A stretch of DNA of 64,000 nucleotides. Origin: Bacteroidota bacterium. Lineage in GTDB: Bacteria; Bacteroidota; Rhodothermia; Rhodothermales; UBA10348. Numbering within the stretch: position 1 is the stretch's first letter; each line of letters starts with the position of its first letter. The stretch covers positions 85,524 through 149,523 of the forward strand of contig JAJCYP010000033.1 in NCBI GenBank assembly GCA_029262855.1. The letters are read 5' to 3'. Shown one piece after another: positions 34,605 to 43,986 of this stretch. Below the pieces are notes generated by a model. It did not search any database and was not told the origin of the DNA. It was given only the letters and a program-made list of their open reading frames with translations. Position numbers and translations under genes: made by a program.

Positions 34605-35506
34605 AGATCCGCGGCGACTTTCGCTTCCCAGAAGAGAACCTTATAGCTCACCACCGTGAACGCCAGGCGAGACCCATCTGGTGAGTAGGCCGGTTGGGTC
34701 TTGTGGGTGGGGTCGGAGGTGATCAACTGGGGCACGCCGCCTGCCATGTTCACACGGTGAATCTGGAGGTACCCGTCCGGTCCAGGGGCTACAAACGCCC
34801 CCCACTTGCCATCGGGAGAGGCACTGATTCCCGAGAATACCTGCGGAGAACTGAAGCGGTGCACCAATCTCGCGACTCCGCCTTGGCGTGAGACGCGATA
34901 GAGCAGTTTCGAGTTGGGGCCGTCTGCCGCCTCGAACAGGATCTCGCTCGACCCACCCAGCCACTCGCCCTGTTGTGCGTCAAACGCGAATCCCGTGAGC
35001 GGTACGGGGCGCGCCGGACTGGTAACCAGCCCCATGTCCTGATCGATGCCGATGAGGAAAAGATCACTGCGCCGGCTGCCGTCCGGGAGTCTTCGGTAAC
35101 TGGGATACTGGATCCAGCGACCATCGGGCCACAGCTGTTTGTGCTGGCCCGTTTGGCGGTCATAATAGTACCACGTCTGGGTGCCACGGTCGAATGTCCG
35201 CTCCAGGACGGCCAGGTCTGACGAATTGCCCATCCACGCCAACTGGCGCAGATCGTGCTGGCCGGCCCCCATGCGAGACACAGCACCGCCCGATGCCGGA
35301 ATCACTTCGACAAATCGGTCCCGGGTGTAAGCCAACCATTGGCCGTCGGGAGACACCGCCCCGAGCGGATCGCGATAGGCCACCGGCCCGACCTGCTCGG
35401 CGGTGGCGACATAACGTAGGGAAGGGGGGGTGGAGATCTCAGCATTCTGGCACCCGCTGGTTGCCATGAGCGTCACCATGATCGCCGGAACAGGGAGAGT
35501 TCTCAC
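34601..35506 (-). CDS. PD40/TolB-like beta-propeller lipoprotein
   Basis: A 301-residue lipoprotein (MVTLMATSGC). It carries WD40-like PD40 repeats: GAVSPDGQWLAYTRDRF, LTGFAFDAQQGEWLGGSSEILFEA, GISASPDGKWGAFVAPG, and THKTQPAYSPDGSRLAFTVV. It is an exported propeller of unknown ligand. The start ATG overlaps the stop of the amidohydrolase gene upstream (4 bp, ATGA), so the two are co-translated. Confidence 0.85.
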   Translation of the reverse strand: MRTLPVPAIMVTLMATSGCQNAEISTPPSLRYVATAEQVGPVAYRDPLGAVSPDGQWLAYTRDRFVEVIPASGGAVSRMGAGQHDLRQLAWMGNSSDLAVLERTFDRGTQTWYYYDRQTGQHKQLWPDGRWIQYPSYRRLPDGSRRSDLFLIGIDQDMGLVTSPARPVPLTGFAFDAQQGEWLGGSSEILFEAADGPNSKLLYRVSRQGGVARLVHRFSSPQVFSGISASPDGKWGAFVAPGPDGYLQIHRVNMAGGVPQLITSDPTHKTQPAYSPDGSRLAFTVVSYKVLFWEAKVAADL

Positions 35507-37068
35507 GGTGATTTCCTCAGAACAACCCCGGCGCGGACAGGCCTGAACTCACCCCGGTCAACGGTCAGCGTTCCGTTTACCAGGACGAGGGGAATTCCAT
35601 CAGGGTATTGGTGAGGCTCGGTAAAGGTCGCCTTATCCCGAACTCGAGCCGGATCAAAGAGAGTCAGATCAGCGAACCAGCCGACCCGGAGTTCACCCCG
35701 GTCAACCAGCCCCATGCGCCGGGCAGGAAGCGAGGTCATCTTTCGCACGGCCTCCGGAAGCTTCAGTACGGCTTCATCCCGGACATAATGACCCAGCACC
35801 CTTGGAAAGGTCCCATACCACCTCGGGTGTGGGTGGCCTTCGCCCGGCTGAACGAGTCGTCCATCCGAGGCGATGGCGGTGAACGGATGTAGCATGATGG
35901 CGCGCACATCCTCCTCCTGCATGGCATGGAACACGCAACTGGCTCCACCACGTCTGATCGCTTCCACAACAAGCGTTGCACCGGTTTTCGCGGTCAGGGG
36001 CATCCCGAGACGATTCGCCCAGTCGCCGAGGGTCCGGCCCTCCAGGCTGCGGTCCCACTCGACAAGGGCGAACTGCACCCGATGGAGGTCATTGCCTCCC
36101 CGATCGTTTACAATGTTGAAGGCGATTCCACCGAGGATGGAATCGGCGAGGGCGGGGTGCTGCATCCGGGTGAGCAGCGAGTCCGTGCCGCCCGCAAGGG
36201 CCCAACCCGGGACGAGGATGCCGATGCCTGTGTAGCTCGCGGTGTAAGGATACTGATCGATCATCACATCCGTCCCGGCCGCGCGTGCCGAGTCGACCAT
36301 GGCCAGTGTCCTGGAAGACGCTCCCCAGGAGGGTTGGCCGACGACCTTGTGGTGGGTGAGAACCACAGGAATGCCGGCACGAGCACCGATTTCCATAGCC
36401 TCGGACACGCCCTCCAGCAGTCCCAGGCCCTCCTCCCGGAGATGGGAGGTATAGATCCCGCCGCGCCTCGCAGCGGTCCTGGAAAGCGCCACCACTTCGT
36501 CAACGTCAGAGAAGGTCCCGGGCAGGTATTTCAGCCCCGTTGACAGACCGAAGGCGCCCTCGTCCATGGCCTGCGCCACCATCTCCTGCATGCGCTCGAG
36601 CTCTTCGGCGGTCGGGTCTCGATTATCCAGACCCATCACCGTGCGCCGAATCGTGTTGTGACCGGTCAGCATGGCCACATTAAGACCAACGCCCAAGCGG
36701 GCCGTCTCGTCGAGGTACTCTCCGAGCGGCCAAGGCCCACCACCATCTGGACCTCCCAGCGCCGTCGTCACGCCTTGTCGAACATGACTCTCCGCATCCG
36801 GCAATCGGTGCAGCGGGTCGAGGTGGGTATGAAGATCCACGAAGCCCGGAGCGACCATCAGGCCCGTCGCATCAATGACCCGGCCCGCGCCTACTGTATC
36901 CAGTCCGGTGCCCATTTGGGCGATGCGATCTCCGCGAATGCCAACGTCCAGACGCTGGGCCGGGCTGCCCGAGCCGTCGAGGACATTTCCTCCGACAATG
37001 ACTACATCGAACGGTGTGGGCTGACACGCGCAGGTCAGCAGGCCCAGGATCAGAGGCAAGTGTCGCAT
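35503..37068 (-). CDS. N-acyl-D-amino-acid deacylase family amidohydrolase, lipoprotein
   Basis: A 521-residue exported amidohydrolase (GLLTCACQPT, lipidated Cys likely). Landmarks are DVVIVGGNVLDGSGSPAQRLDVGIRGDRIA, the metal motif PGFVDLHTHLD, SHLREEG, VVLTHHKVVG, MIDQYPYTASYTGI, and the family end TAIASDGRLVQPGEGHPHPRWYGTFPRVLGHYV, EAVRKMTSLPARRMGLVDRG. It matches the D-aminoacylase / N-acyl-D-amino-acid deacylase group. It may process D-amino-acid derivatives or N-acyl compounds in the periplasm. I start at the ATG at 37068; the longer frame upstream is arginine-rich and lies opposite the carboxypeptidase gene. Confidence 0.9.
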   Translation of the reverse strand: MRHLPLILGLLTCACQPTPFDVVIVGGNVLDGSGSPAQRLDVGIRGDRIAQMGTGLDTVGAGRVIDATGLMVAPGFVDLHTHLDPLHRLPDAESHVRQGVTTALGGPDGGGPWPLGEYLDETARLGVGLNVAMLTGHNTIRRTVMGLDNRDPTAEELERMQEMVAQAMDEGAFGLSTGLKYLPGTFSDVDEVVALSRTAARRGGIYTSHLREEGLGLLEGVSEAMEIGARAGIPVVLTHHKVVGQPSWGASSRTLAMVDSARAAGTDVMIDQYPYTASYTGIGILVPGWALAGGTDSLLTRMQHPALADSILGGIAFNIVNDRGGNDLHRVQFALVEWDRSLEGRTLGDWANRLGMPLTAKTGATLVVEAIRRGGASCVFHAMQEEDVRAIMLHPFTAIASDGRLVQPGEGHPHPRWYGTFPRVLGHYVRDEAVLKLPEAVRKMTSLPARRMGLVDRGELRVGWFADLTLFDPARVRDKATFTEPHQYPDGIPLVLVNGTLTVDRGEFRPVRAGVVLRKSP

Positions 37069-37176
37069 CGCCCAATGTAGGGCGATGGGAGGATACCGGC
37101 GGAGAAACGCATCACGCCCGAGCCGATCAACGTGTCGCTGCGTGTATACTTCGGACGTCGTCAACACGCTATTGCC

Positions 37177-39711
37177 ATGAGACCGCTCCTCACGCTCCTC
37201 ATTCTTGTTATCGTCGGTTCGGCTTCCGCCCAGGAGATCCCATCGCCCGAGGCCTTCTTTGGTCATGAGATGGGGGCCGACCGCCAGCTGGCGCACTGGG
37301 ACCAGTTGGTGGAATACTACCATCTCCTCGACCGATCCAGCGAGCGGCTGACGGTGGTGGAGGCCGGTCTGTCGACGATGGGCAATCCCTTTCTGGTACT
37401 GTACATCACATCCCCGGAGAACCACGCCCGTCTGGACGAACTGAAGGCGATGAATGCCACCCTGACGGATCCGCGCGATGCTACCTCCGAAGCAATCGAG
37501 GCCGCGATTGCCGCTGGAAAGGCGGTCGTGACCCAATCCTACGGACTCCATTCGAGCGAGGTGGCTGCAAGCCAGACCGCGGCCGAAGTCGCCTGGGAGA
37601 TGGTGACCCGAAGCGACGATGACATGCTCCGGATCCTGGATAATACCGTGGCCATCATGATTCCCTGTTTCAATCCGGACGGGGAGATCATGATCACAGA
37701 GTGGTACCGGGAGACTGTCGGAACGGAGTACGAAGGGTCCGGCCTTCCGTGGCTCTATCACAAGTACATCGGCCACGACAACAACCGCGATGCCTTCATG
37801 CAGAACACGGTCGAGTCGCAGTACGGAGCTGAGGTAATCTTTCGGGACTGGGTTCCGCAGGCGTACATCGATCACCACCAGATGGGGGCATACGGTGCGC
37901 GCCTGTACGTGCCGCCCTACGCGGAGCCCACGAGGCCGTCCGCGGACCCCCTGGTCTGGCGGGAAATGAGCTGGTACGGGGCGCACATCGCCTACAAGGA
38001 GGAGGAAGCGGGAGTCCAGGGCGTGGTCAATGCGGCCATTTACTCAGGCTGGGGTCACTTTGGATTCCACTGGATTACTCCGTTTCACAACATCGCCGGA
38101 ATGCTGACCGAGTCGGCCAGTGCCCGCCTCGCCACCCCCATCTTCGTCCATCCGGACCAGCTACGTGGATCCCGGGGACTTCCGGCCTACGAAGAGCAGA
38201 CGACGTTTCCGAATCCGTGGGAAGGTGGTTGGTGGACCGTCCGCGACATAGTCGAGCAGCAGAAAATTGCGTCGTTTGCGGCCCTCGACATCGCGGCGAG
38301 GAATCGGGAGACCGTGCTCAGAACATCGTATCTGAAGGCCGCGCGCCAGACCGAGCGCGGGGCAGCCCTGGAGCAGGCAGCGTACCTAATTCCGGCGGAC
38401 CAGCATGACCCCATGACCATGGAGAAGATGGTGGGCAAACTTCTCGGCCAGGGAATTGAGGTCCGACGGGCGGACACGCCGTTTACCCATGAATCTCGGG
38501 TGTACGGGGCGGGCTCGTACGCCGTCACGATGGCGCAGCCGAAGATGGGCGTGATCCGCTGGCTCCTGGGCAGGACGTACTACCCGGACAATACGTTCAC
38601 GAGGAATCGCGATGGCAGTCCGATGCGCCCGTATGACATGACCACAGACAACATTGCCGAGTTCATGGGCGTGACCGTCATTCCGGCAGCCTCCATGCCG
38701 GCGGTGCCGATGGAGGCCGTCCGGGAACCGGCCTACTCGCGCGGAAGCGTTGCCGCGGGGCAGCGGTACGTGCTGAATGGCCGCCTGAATGATTCCTTTC
38801 GGGCGGTCAACATGCTCTTCAGTCAAGGCGCCAGGGTTTCGCGTGTGACTGAGGGCGACCACCTGGGAGACTTTCTGGTTGAGACCAGCAGTGAGACGGC
38901 GGGTGACGTGGCACTCGAAACGGGCGTCAATTTCGGTGCAGCCTCGTCGGAGTTGGCCGGTGAGCCAATCCTGCGCCAACGGGTCGGGATGTACCAGCCC
39001 TACTACGGTGGTAACATGGACGAGGGCTGGACGCGCCTGACGCTGGAGACCTTCGGATTTCCCTACGCCACCGTTCGGGACGCAGAAGTCCTGGGCGGGC
39101 TCGATGATTACGATGTGATCCTGCTCCCAACAACCTCGTTGAGCCGGATGATTGGAGATACGACGCCCGAGGACAATTATGGAAGAGGTGCTGCCGGGTA
39201 CCCGCCCGAGTACCGCAGTGGCTTTGGGAAGGCAGGGGCGGACTCTCTCGAGGCCTGGGTGCTTCGAGGTGGCCGCCTCGTGACATTCGGCGAGGCCGGC
39301 GATCTCCCCCTGACGCACTTCGACCTGCCGATCACCAATGTCATCGACGGAGTCTCCACAAACGACTTCTGGTCTCCCGGATCAACCCTGAATGTTCGGG
39401 TCCAGAATCAACACGCATTGACGTACGGAATGCCTTCCAACGCGCTGGCCATTCTCTTCAGGGGCGGCCAAGTGTACCGCGTGGATCCGTCGGGGCGGAA
39501 TAACCATATCGAGCGGCTCATCACGTTTCGAGAACGTGACGTGCTGCATAGTGGTTGGCTGGTGGGCGAAGATATCATCGCAGAGAAAGCCGCAATGGTA
39601 CGCGCGCGTTATGGCCGCGGGGATGTCGTCCTGATCGGATTCCGTGCCCAGCATCGCATGCAGACCCACGGAACGTTCAAGCTCGTCTTCAACGCGCTGC
39701 TGGGCGACTAG
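37177..39711 (+). CDS. M14 family zinc carboxypeptidase, large exported form
   Basis: An 844-residue secreted protein (signal [14 protein letters not shown]). The N-terminal M14 domain (residues 25-390) has the zinc site [15 protein letters not shown] (HxxE) and further [10 protein letters not shown], with CFNPDG and GHDNNRD typical of M14. The rest carries class-I-amidotransferase-like and beta segments ([59 protein letters not shown]). It likely trims peptides outside the cell or in the periplasm. The ATG at 37177 begins the signal peptide. It converges by 4 bp on the helicase gene. Confidence 0.9.
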   Translation: MRPLLTLLILVIVGSASAQEIPSPEAFFGHEMGADRQLAHWDQLVEYYHLLDRSSERLTVVEAGLSTMGNPFLVLYITSPENHARLDELKAMNATLTDPRDATSEAIEAAIAAGKAVVTQSYGLHSSEVAASQTAAEVAWEMVTRSDDDMLRILDNTVAIMIPCFNPDGEIMITEWYRETVGTEYEGSGLPWLYHKYIGHDNNRDAFMQNTVESQYGAEVIFRDWVPQAYIDHHQMGAYGARLYVPPYAEPTRPSADPLVWREMSWYGAHIAYKEEEAGVQGVVNAAIYSGWGHFGFHWITPFHNIAGMLTESASARLATPIFVHPDQLRGSRGLPAYEEQTTFPNPWEGGWWTVRDIVEQQKIASFAALDIAARNRETVLRTSYLKAARQTERGAALEQAAYLIPADQHDPMTMEKMVGKLLGQGIEVRRADTPFTHESRVYGAGSYAVTMAQPKMGVIRWLLGRTYYPDNTFTRNRDGSPMRPYDMTTDNIAEFMGVTVIPAASMPAVPMEAVREPAYSRGSVAAGQRYVLNGRLNDSFRAVNMLFSQGARVSRVTEGDHLGDFLVETSSETAGDVALETGVNFGAASSELAGEPILRQRVGMYQPYYGGNMDEGWTRLTLETFGFPYATVRDAEVLGGLDDYDVILLPTTSLSRMIGDTTPEDNYGRGAAGYPPEYRSGFGKAGADSLEAWVLRGGRLVTFGEAGDLPLTHFDLPITNVIDGVSTNDFWSPGSTLNVRVQNQHALTYGMPSNALAILFRGGQVYRVDPSGRNNHIERLITFRERDVLHSGWLVGEDIIAEKAAMVRARYGRGDVVLIGFRAQHRMQTHGTFKLVFNALLGD

Positions 39712-41087
39712 CGCCTGCCGCCGCGCCCACCGGAACGACCGCCGCCTGAGCTGGAACCGCCGGAGCGTCCACCGCTTGAGGCGGAACCGCCGGAGCGTCC
39801 ACCGCCGGAGCGACCTCCCCCCGAGCGTCCGCCGCCGGACCCGCCGCCACCATTTCGGGAGCGACCGGAACGATTCCCACCCTGGCGGGCACTCGTCTTG
39901 GCCCCACCGGATCTGGGAGTCGTGTGGTCAGCGCGCATGCTGGCGATACGGTCCTCGTGGAATCCGTGTCCGCCGTCTACTTCCACCTTCTGGCTGATGA
40001 TTTTCTCAATTGCCTGGAGGTACTCGATCTCACCCTCGTCGCAGAAGGAATACGCCATCCCGTCGGCCCCGGCTCTAGCCGTTCTACCGATGCGGTGGAC
40101 ATAGCTCTCCGGCTCATTCGGGAGGTCAAAGTTGATGACGTGTGAGACGTCGTCAATGTCGATTCCTCTGGACGCAATATCCGTCGCGATGAGGGCGCGA
40201 ACGCCTCCATCCTTGAAGTTCTGCAGTGCCCGCTGGCGAGCCGTCTGAGACTTGTTGCCATGTATGGCGTCACTCTCGATCCCGCGTTGATTCAGGAACT
40301 TCGCGACACGGTTGGCGCCGTGCTTTGTCCGGGTAAATACAATGGCCCGATCGATGTCCGGATCCGAAAAGAGCTCCTGCAGGAGAGCACGCTTGTTGCT
40401 CTTCTCGACGAACATGACGCGCTGCTCGACGCGGTCTGCAGTCTTGGCCTCTGGCTGGATCTCAATACGATCGTAGTCCAGCATGACCTGCTCGGCCAGC
40501 TTGGTGATGGCGGAAGGCATGGTTGCTGAGAACAGGAGCGTCTGGCGCTTCTTGGGCAGTTCGGCGATCACCTTCCGGACATCGTGGATGAAACCCATGT
40601 CCAGCATGCGGTCGGCTTCGTCCAAGACAAAGGTCTCCACCTCATCGAGGTAGATGTGACCCTGCTGCATCAGGTCGAGGAGTCTTCCCGGGGTGGCAAC
40701 GAGTGTATCGACGCCACGACGGAGGGCCATGACCTGGGGCGCCTGACCGACACCACCAAATATCACGGTGTGGCGCTGACGAAGGAATTTGCCATACGTC
40801 TGCAGGCTCTCGCTGATCTGGATGGCGAGCTCGCGCGTGGGAGTAAGAATCAGAGCCAGCGGCGTGTTCTGCCGAGGCTCAATATTGAGTTCGTTGAGCC
40901 GCTGCAGGATGGGCAGCGTGAACGCCGCGGTCTTGCCTGTACCGGTCTGGGCGACGCCCAGGACATCCCTGCCTTTCAATGCCGGCGGAATGGCCTTGGC
41001 CTGAACGGGGGTGGGGGTGTCGTATCCCTCGGCCTTAACGGCACGCAGGAGGGGCTCGATCAGATCGAGCTCAGAGAATAATTTCAA
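39708..41087 (-). CDS. rhlE: DEAD-box ATP-dependent RNA helicase, RhlE type, with Gly/Arg/Ser tail
   Basis: A 459-residue RNA helicase. The two RecA-like domains are complete: Q motif ([11 protein letters not shown]), Walker [33 protein letters not shown] box [16 protein letters not shown] (LLFSATMP), and [38 protein letters not shown]. The last ~60 residues are a low-complexity RGG/SGG tail that likely binds RNA. RhlE helicases help remodel rRNA and mRNA, often at low temperature. The symbol is by type. Confidence 0.93.
   Translation of the reverse strand: MKLFSELDLIEPLLRAVKAEGYDTPTPVQAKAIPPALKGRDVLGVAQTGTGKTAAFTLPILQRLNELNIEPRQNTPLALILTPTRELAIQISESLQTYGKFLRQRHTVIFGGVGQAPQVMALRRGVDTLVATPGRLLDLMQQGHIYLDEVETFVLDEADRMLDMGFIHDVRKVIAELPKKRQTLLFSATMPSAITKLAEQVMLDYDRIEIQPEAKTADRVEQRVMFVEKSNKRALLQELFSDPDIDRAIVFTRTKHGANRVAKFLNQRGIESDAIHGNKSQTARQRALQNFKDGGVRALIATDIASRGIDIDDVSHVINFDLPNEPESYVHRIGRTARAGADGMAYSFCDEGEIEYLQAIEKIISQKVEVDGGHGFHEDRIASMRADHTTPRSGGAKTSARQGGNRSGRSRNGGGGSGGGRSGGGRSGGGRSGGSASSGGRSGGSSSGGGRSGGRGGRR
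39753..39805 (-). repeat. 30-bp-period repeat in the helicase tail
   Basis: A 23-nt unit beginning GGAACCGCCGGAG occurs identically at 39753-39775 and 39783-39805 (period 30). It encodes part of the Gly/Ser/Arg tail and is a slippage-prone segment. Confidence 0.7.
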
Positions 41088-41352
41088 GTCGAGAAGGGAA
41101 TTGCTCGAGCCCGTGCGCCTTGGGCGCCACTCGAGTGTCGGGGTCCGTGGGAGCGCGTCGCCGACGGAGTAGAATCTGTGCTGACTCGGGATACGACGAT
41201 CAGATGTGCCTGGCGCCTACGCGCGATCGCCGAGTAAGGGGGCCTATGTGGCCAGCCCCCTCAATGCCAAGATCGTGCCGAGGTTCCCTGGCAGTGCCCG
41301 AGCGGGTTCCGGGTTCCCGACTTGGCATGGCGCGGACGCCTGTCAGACGGGG
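41088..41352. other. Non-coding spacer between the helicase and CPXCG genes, with hairpins
   Basis: No convincing gene is present in these 265 bp. A hairpin AGGGGGC (41237-41243) / GCCCCCT (41255-41261) is followed by an 8-bp inverted repeat ATGCCAAG (41264-41271) / CTTGGCAT (41321-41328). These could belong to a small RNA or terminator but lack a T tract. Confidence 0.4.
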
Positions 41353-41598
41353 CTACTGATCCAGTGGCTCGGCCGAAAAGTCTGCGACTTCGGTATCCCC
41401 TCGAAACCGGATCTGGATCGGGTTGCAACACACCTCGCAGTCCTCCACATAGACCTGCTCCTCAGACGTCGGCTCGAGAATCATGCTGATTTCCTCCCAA
41501 CAGTACGGGCAGGTAAATTCGTGTTCGACAGGAGCCTGCAACAGATTTGGGGAGTTGGAGAGGAAAGAAGACAACGTCAGTACGACCGAATGCGCCAT
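41353..41598 (-). CDS. CPXCG motif-containing cysteine-rich protein
   Basis: An 81-residue protein of the CPXCG small Cys-rich family. The zinc-binding pattern is FTCPYCWEEISMILEPTSEEQVYVEDCEVCCNPIQIRF (two CxxC pairs); the Gly of CPxCG is Trp here. Members are about 60 residues long, so the true start may be the TTG at 41541 or the GTG/TTG codons upstream of it. The ATG at 41598 as annotated would overlap the start of the divergent lipoprotein by 9 bp. Function unknown. Confidence 0.8.
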   Translation of the reverse strand: MAHSVVLTLSSFLSNSPNLLQAPVEHEFTCPYCWEEISMILEPTSEEQVYVEDCEVCCNPIQIRFRGDTEVADFSAEPLDQ

Positions 41599-42135
41599 TC
41601 TATCCCTGTTTTTGTCGTCTGCCTGGCGAGTTTCGGACTCCTTGGTGGATGTGACAGTGCTCCTGGAGCATCGGGAACTCCGGAGGCACCAACCGGGCCG
41701 GCGGGAGGATGGGTCATTGACCCGATCTCGTTTCGCCTTAACAGGATTGTCGATGCCTCGGCGGGCATCACCGAGGACCTTCAGGCAACAATTGAGGGAT
41801 CGGTGAACCTGGCGGAGGTCGACGGAAGCCTGTCGGGTTCCGGGTCCTGTTCATGGACCACGCGGCGCCACACGGCGCGAACCGGACAGACCCTGGAAGA
41901 GTCCGCATCGGAACAGTTTTCTGTCTCCGGCTCGCTCACCGAGGCAGACGCCCGCCTGATTCTCACCGGATGTGCGTGGAATCAACTCGGCTACCGGGGA
42001 ACCTTCGATGGTTCGTCCTACATGCTGACGATCCCCGCAGGAGTGGAAGGCCCATTGTTTGACGCCGCCGTCTGGTCTGACGCCAGATTTGTGGAGGGCG
42101 ACAATCCAGCGGCGTTGACACTGGTCCGGCCCTGA
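41590..42135 (+). CDS. Lipoprotein of unknown function
   Basis: A 181-residue lipoprotein (VVCLASFGLLGGC). The mature part has no recognised domain; it is beta-rich with LRLNRIVDASAGITEDLQ-like and EQFSVSGSLTEADARLILTGC segments, and two further Cys (SGSCSW, TGCAW) that may form a disulfide. It starts at the ATG at 41590. A relic-like reading (LKAILARVPERVWDALRD) follows directly after its stop. Confidence 0.68.
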   Translation: MRHSIPVFVVCLASFGLLGGCDSAPGASGTPEAPTGPAGGWVIDPISFRLNRIVDASAGITEDLQATIEGSVNLAEVDGSLSGSGSCSWTTRRHTARTGQTLEESASEQFSVSGSLTEADARLILTGCAWNQLGYRGTFDGSSYMLTIPAGVEGPLFDAAVWSDARFVEGDNPAALTLVRP

Positions 42136-42170
42136 CTTGAAGGCGATCCTGGCACGGGTGCCGGAGCGGG

Positions 42171-42216
42171 TCTGGGACGCCCTGCGCGACTAGTCTGGGA
42201 CGCCCTACGCGACTAG
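42171..42216 (+). repeat. 23-bp tandem repeat, two copies, ending at a gene stop
   Basis: The 23-bp unit starting TCTGGGACGCC and ending GCGACTAG occurs at 42171-42193 and 42194-42216 with a single difference (G/A). Each copy reads VWDALRD-stop in one plus frame. The second copy overlaps the stop codon of the RIC gene on the minus strand (42213). It lies between the lipoprotein and the RIC gene. Confidence 0.85.
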
Positions 42217-42887
42217 CTGGTTGTCAGTGCCCGTGCTTTCTGGAACAGGACGTTGTTCTCCAGATGGACGTGGATGTGGAGGTCAGTTTCGAACTCGGCC
42301 AGGCTCACGAAAAGGGCCTTGTAGGTATTGCAGGCCCAGTCGGGGGGCGTGAAGTGGCTGGTGAGCTTCCTGAGCTCTTTCATCAGGTCACCGGCCTCCT
42401 CGTGCTCCCGCTCTGCGGTTTCGAGCAGCCCCAAGACGTCGTCCGCACCCGATCGGATTGCGGGGAACAGCGTCTCTTCCTCGAAGGCCATGTGACTCTC
42501 CATATCGGTCGCCAGGCATTCGAATCGGTCACGGATTTCGAGAAGCTCCGGACCTGCATGTCCATGAACCTTGGCCACCTTCTGACTGAAAGCACGAATG
42601 GCCGGGATGTGCTCTCGCACGAAGGTGTGGTGCACGTTCTCGATGTAGTCCGCGAGAAATGATGGCTGCCACGAGTTGACCTGCGGGACAGACTTACCGG
42701 ATTCCCGGGAAGCACGGATCAGCGAATCGACCAGCGGCTCCAGATCCACGCCCTTTCGCCGACAAGCCTCCTTCAATGAGATGCCGCCACCGCAGCAGAA
42801 GTCGATGTCGTGATTCTTGAATACGCGGGCGCGGCGGAAATCCTCCGCAACCAATTCTCCGACCTTCCGATCGACGATGTCTGTCAT
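42213..42887 (-). CDS. ric: Iron-sulfur cluster repair di-iron protein (RIC/ScdA/YtfE)
   Basis: A 224-residue di-iron protein that repairs Fe-S clusters damaged by nitric oxide or oxidants. The N-terminal ScdA domain has VAEDFRRARVFKNHDIDFCCGGGISLKEAC, and a hemerythrin-like four-helix part has HHTFVREHIPAI, HGHAGPELLEIRDRFE, DMESHMAFEEETLFPAI, EHEEAGDLMKELRKL and IHVHLENNVLFQKA, supplying His/Glu iron ligands. The ATG at 42887 gives the family start. It is divergent from the Fe-S membrane gene across an operator-like palindrome. Confidence 0.93.
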   Translation of the reverse strand: MTDIVDRKVGELVAEDFRRARVFKNHDIDFCCGGGISLKEACRRKGVDLEPLVDSLIRASRESGKSVPQVNSWQPSFLADYIENVHHTFVREHIPAIRAFSQKVAKVHGHAGPELLEIRDRFECLATDMESHMAFEEETLFPAIRSGADDVLGLLETAEREHEEAGDLMKELRKLTSHFTPPDWACNTYKALFVSLAEFETDLHIHVHLENNVLFQKARALTTS

Positions 42888-42925
42888 GGCTGTGTGCAAA
42901 TGAGAGTGTTTGACCCTCTTAATTA

Positions 42926-42941
42926 ACGACAGTATTGTCGT
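42926..42941. promoter_or_regulatory. Palindromic operator candidate between ric and the Fe-S membrane gene
   Basis: ACGACA-GTAT-TGTCGT is a perfect inverted repeat with 6-bp arms and a 4-bp centre in the 85-bp spacer between two divergent genes. It lies 39 bp before the ric ATG and 31 bp before the other start. A shared binding site for a NO- or redox-responsive repressor/activator is likely; the regulator is not identified and the sequence is not the common FNR/DNR box. Confidence 0.6.
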
Positions 42942-42972
42942 CAATACGATACGGCGTGTATGTTGTTATCGA

Positions 42973-43986
42973 ATGTTCACGATTCCGGATGCGCACATGA
43001 GAAGCCCAACGCTAAGGACACCGTTGTCACCGGCCCTGACTCGGGTCTGGACTACCGCCCAGGTGTCAGCGCTCATCGTCACCGTTCTGGTGCTGGTCGG
43101 ACTCCTTTTTCGGCCCGAGCTGACGCTGCGACTGGCCTGGTATGGGATAGTCCCGCTTCTGCCGGCGACATTCCTGATCAATGCCGGTCTCTGGAGGGGT
43201 GTCTGTCCGATTGCCACCGCCAATACAATCTGGCCGAACTCGGAGCGGATACCCGGCGAGCGATGGATGCAGACGGCCTTTATTCTCGGCATGGTGCTGC
43301 TTCTGATCCTGGTCCCGATGCGGCGATTGGTTCTGAATGTGAACGGTCCTGTCCTGGCGGTGACGCTCGTGCTCATTGTTGCGGCCGCGCTGGTCCTCGG
43401 AGCCATCTACCGAACCAAAGCGGGTTTCTGCAATTCGCTGTGCCCCATTCTCCCGGTGGAAAAGCTGTATGGCCAATCCCCGCTTGTCTGGATCCAGAAC
43501 CCCCGCTGCCTTCCGTGTGACAACTGCTCGACACGGGGGTGTCTGGATCTCAACCCGAGTGCCGCCCCTGCACAGCCCCGAGGCCCCGGCTCAACCAGGT
43601 CGTGGCTGAAAACGCCCATGGGTGTTTTCGCCATGGCATTTCCGGGCCTTGTGCTTGGGTATTTCCAGCTGTCAGACGGCGCGATGGGCGACTGGCTTAC
43701 GGTGTACGGGCTGATAGGAGGCTATGTACTGGCGAGCTATGCGCTTCTGGCCGGTATGGCCTTCCTGCTGAACCCGGACGCACGGGTGCTGGCTCCCATT
43801 TCCGGCGCTCTGGCGGTCGGTATCTACTACTGGTATGCGGCGCCCGCTTCGATCGACGCCTTTGGGGGATCTGCGGTGGCCGGCGAGATCCTGCGCTGGC
43901 TGCTCCTTGCGTTCATCGCGCTCTGGCTTCTGCGAGCGCTCCGACCAGAGGGCGGGTCCGCGCCTGCCCACGCACAAGGCGGCTAG
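42973..43986 (+). CDS. Membrane-bound 4Fe-4S protein, NapH/NosR/CcoG-like
   Basis: A 337-residue protein with about seven hydrophobic helices. Two Cys clusters lie in cytosolic loops: GFCNSLCPILPVEKLYGQ and RCLPCDNCSTRGCLDL, giving an iron-sulfur cluster site; an earlier CPIATANTIW resembles the NapH/NosR family. These proteins carry electrons for denitrification, copper or NO reduction. Given the divergent RIC gene, a role in NO handling or in electron supply is likely. The start could be 42973 (MFTIPDAH) or 42997. Confidence 0.75.
   Translation: MFTIPDAHMRSPTLRTPLSPALTRVWTTAQVSALIVTVLVLVGLLFRPELTLRLAWYGIVPLLPATFLINAGLWRGVCPIATANTIWPNSERIPGERWMQTAFILGMVLLLILVPMRRLVLNVNGPVLAVTLVLIVAAALVLGAIYRTKAGFCNSLCPILPVEKLYGQSPLVWIQNPRCLPCDNCSTRGCLDLNPSAAPAQPRGPGSTRSWLKTPMGVFAMAFPGLVLGYFQLSDGAMGDWLTVYGLIGGYVLASYALLAGMAFLLNPDARVLAPISGALAVGIYYWYAAPASIDAFGGSAVAGEILRWLLLAFIALWLLRALRPEGGSAPAHAQGG

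Noticed and set aside
35503..37986. 827-residue reading of the amidohydrolase
   Set aside because: The first 306 residues lie opposite the M14 carboxypeptidase gene and are Arg/His-rich; the lipoprotein signal at 37068 is the natural start.
41237..41328. Hairpin and inverted repeat near 41.3 kb as a small RNA or transposon end
   Set aside because: The arms are short (7-8 bp), there is no T tract, no transposase and no target duplication.
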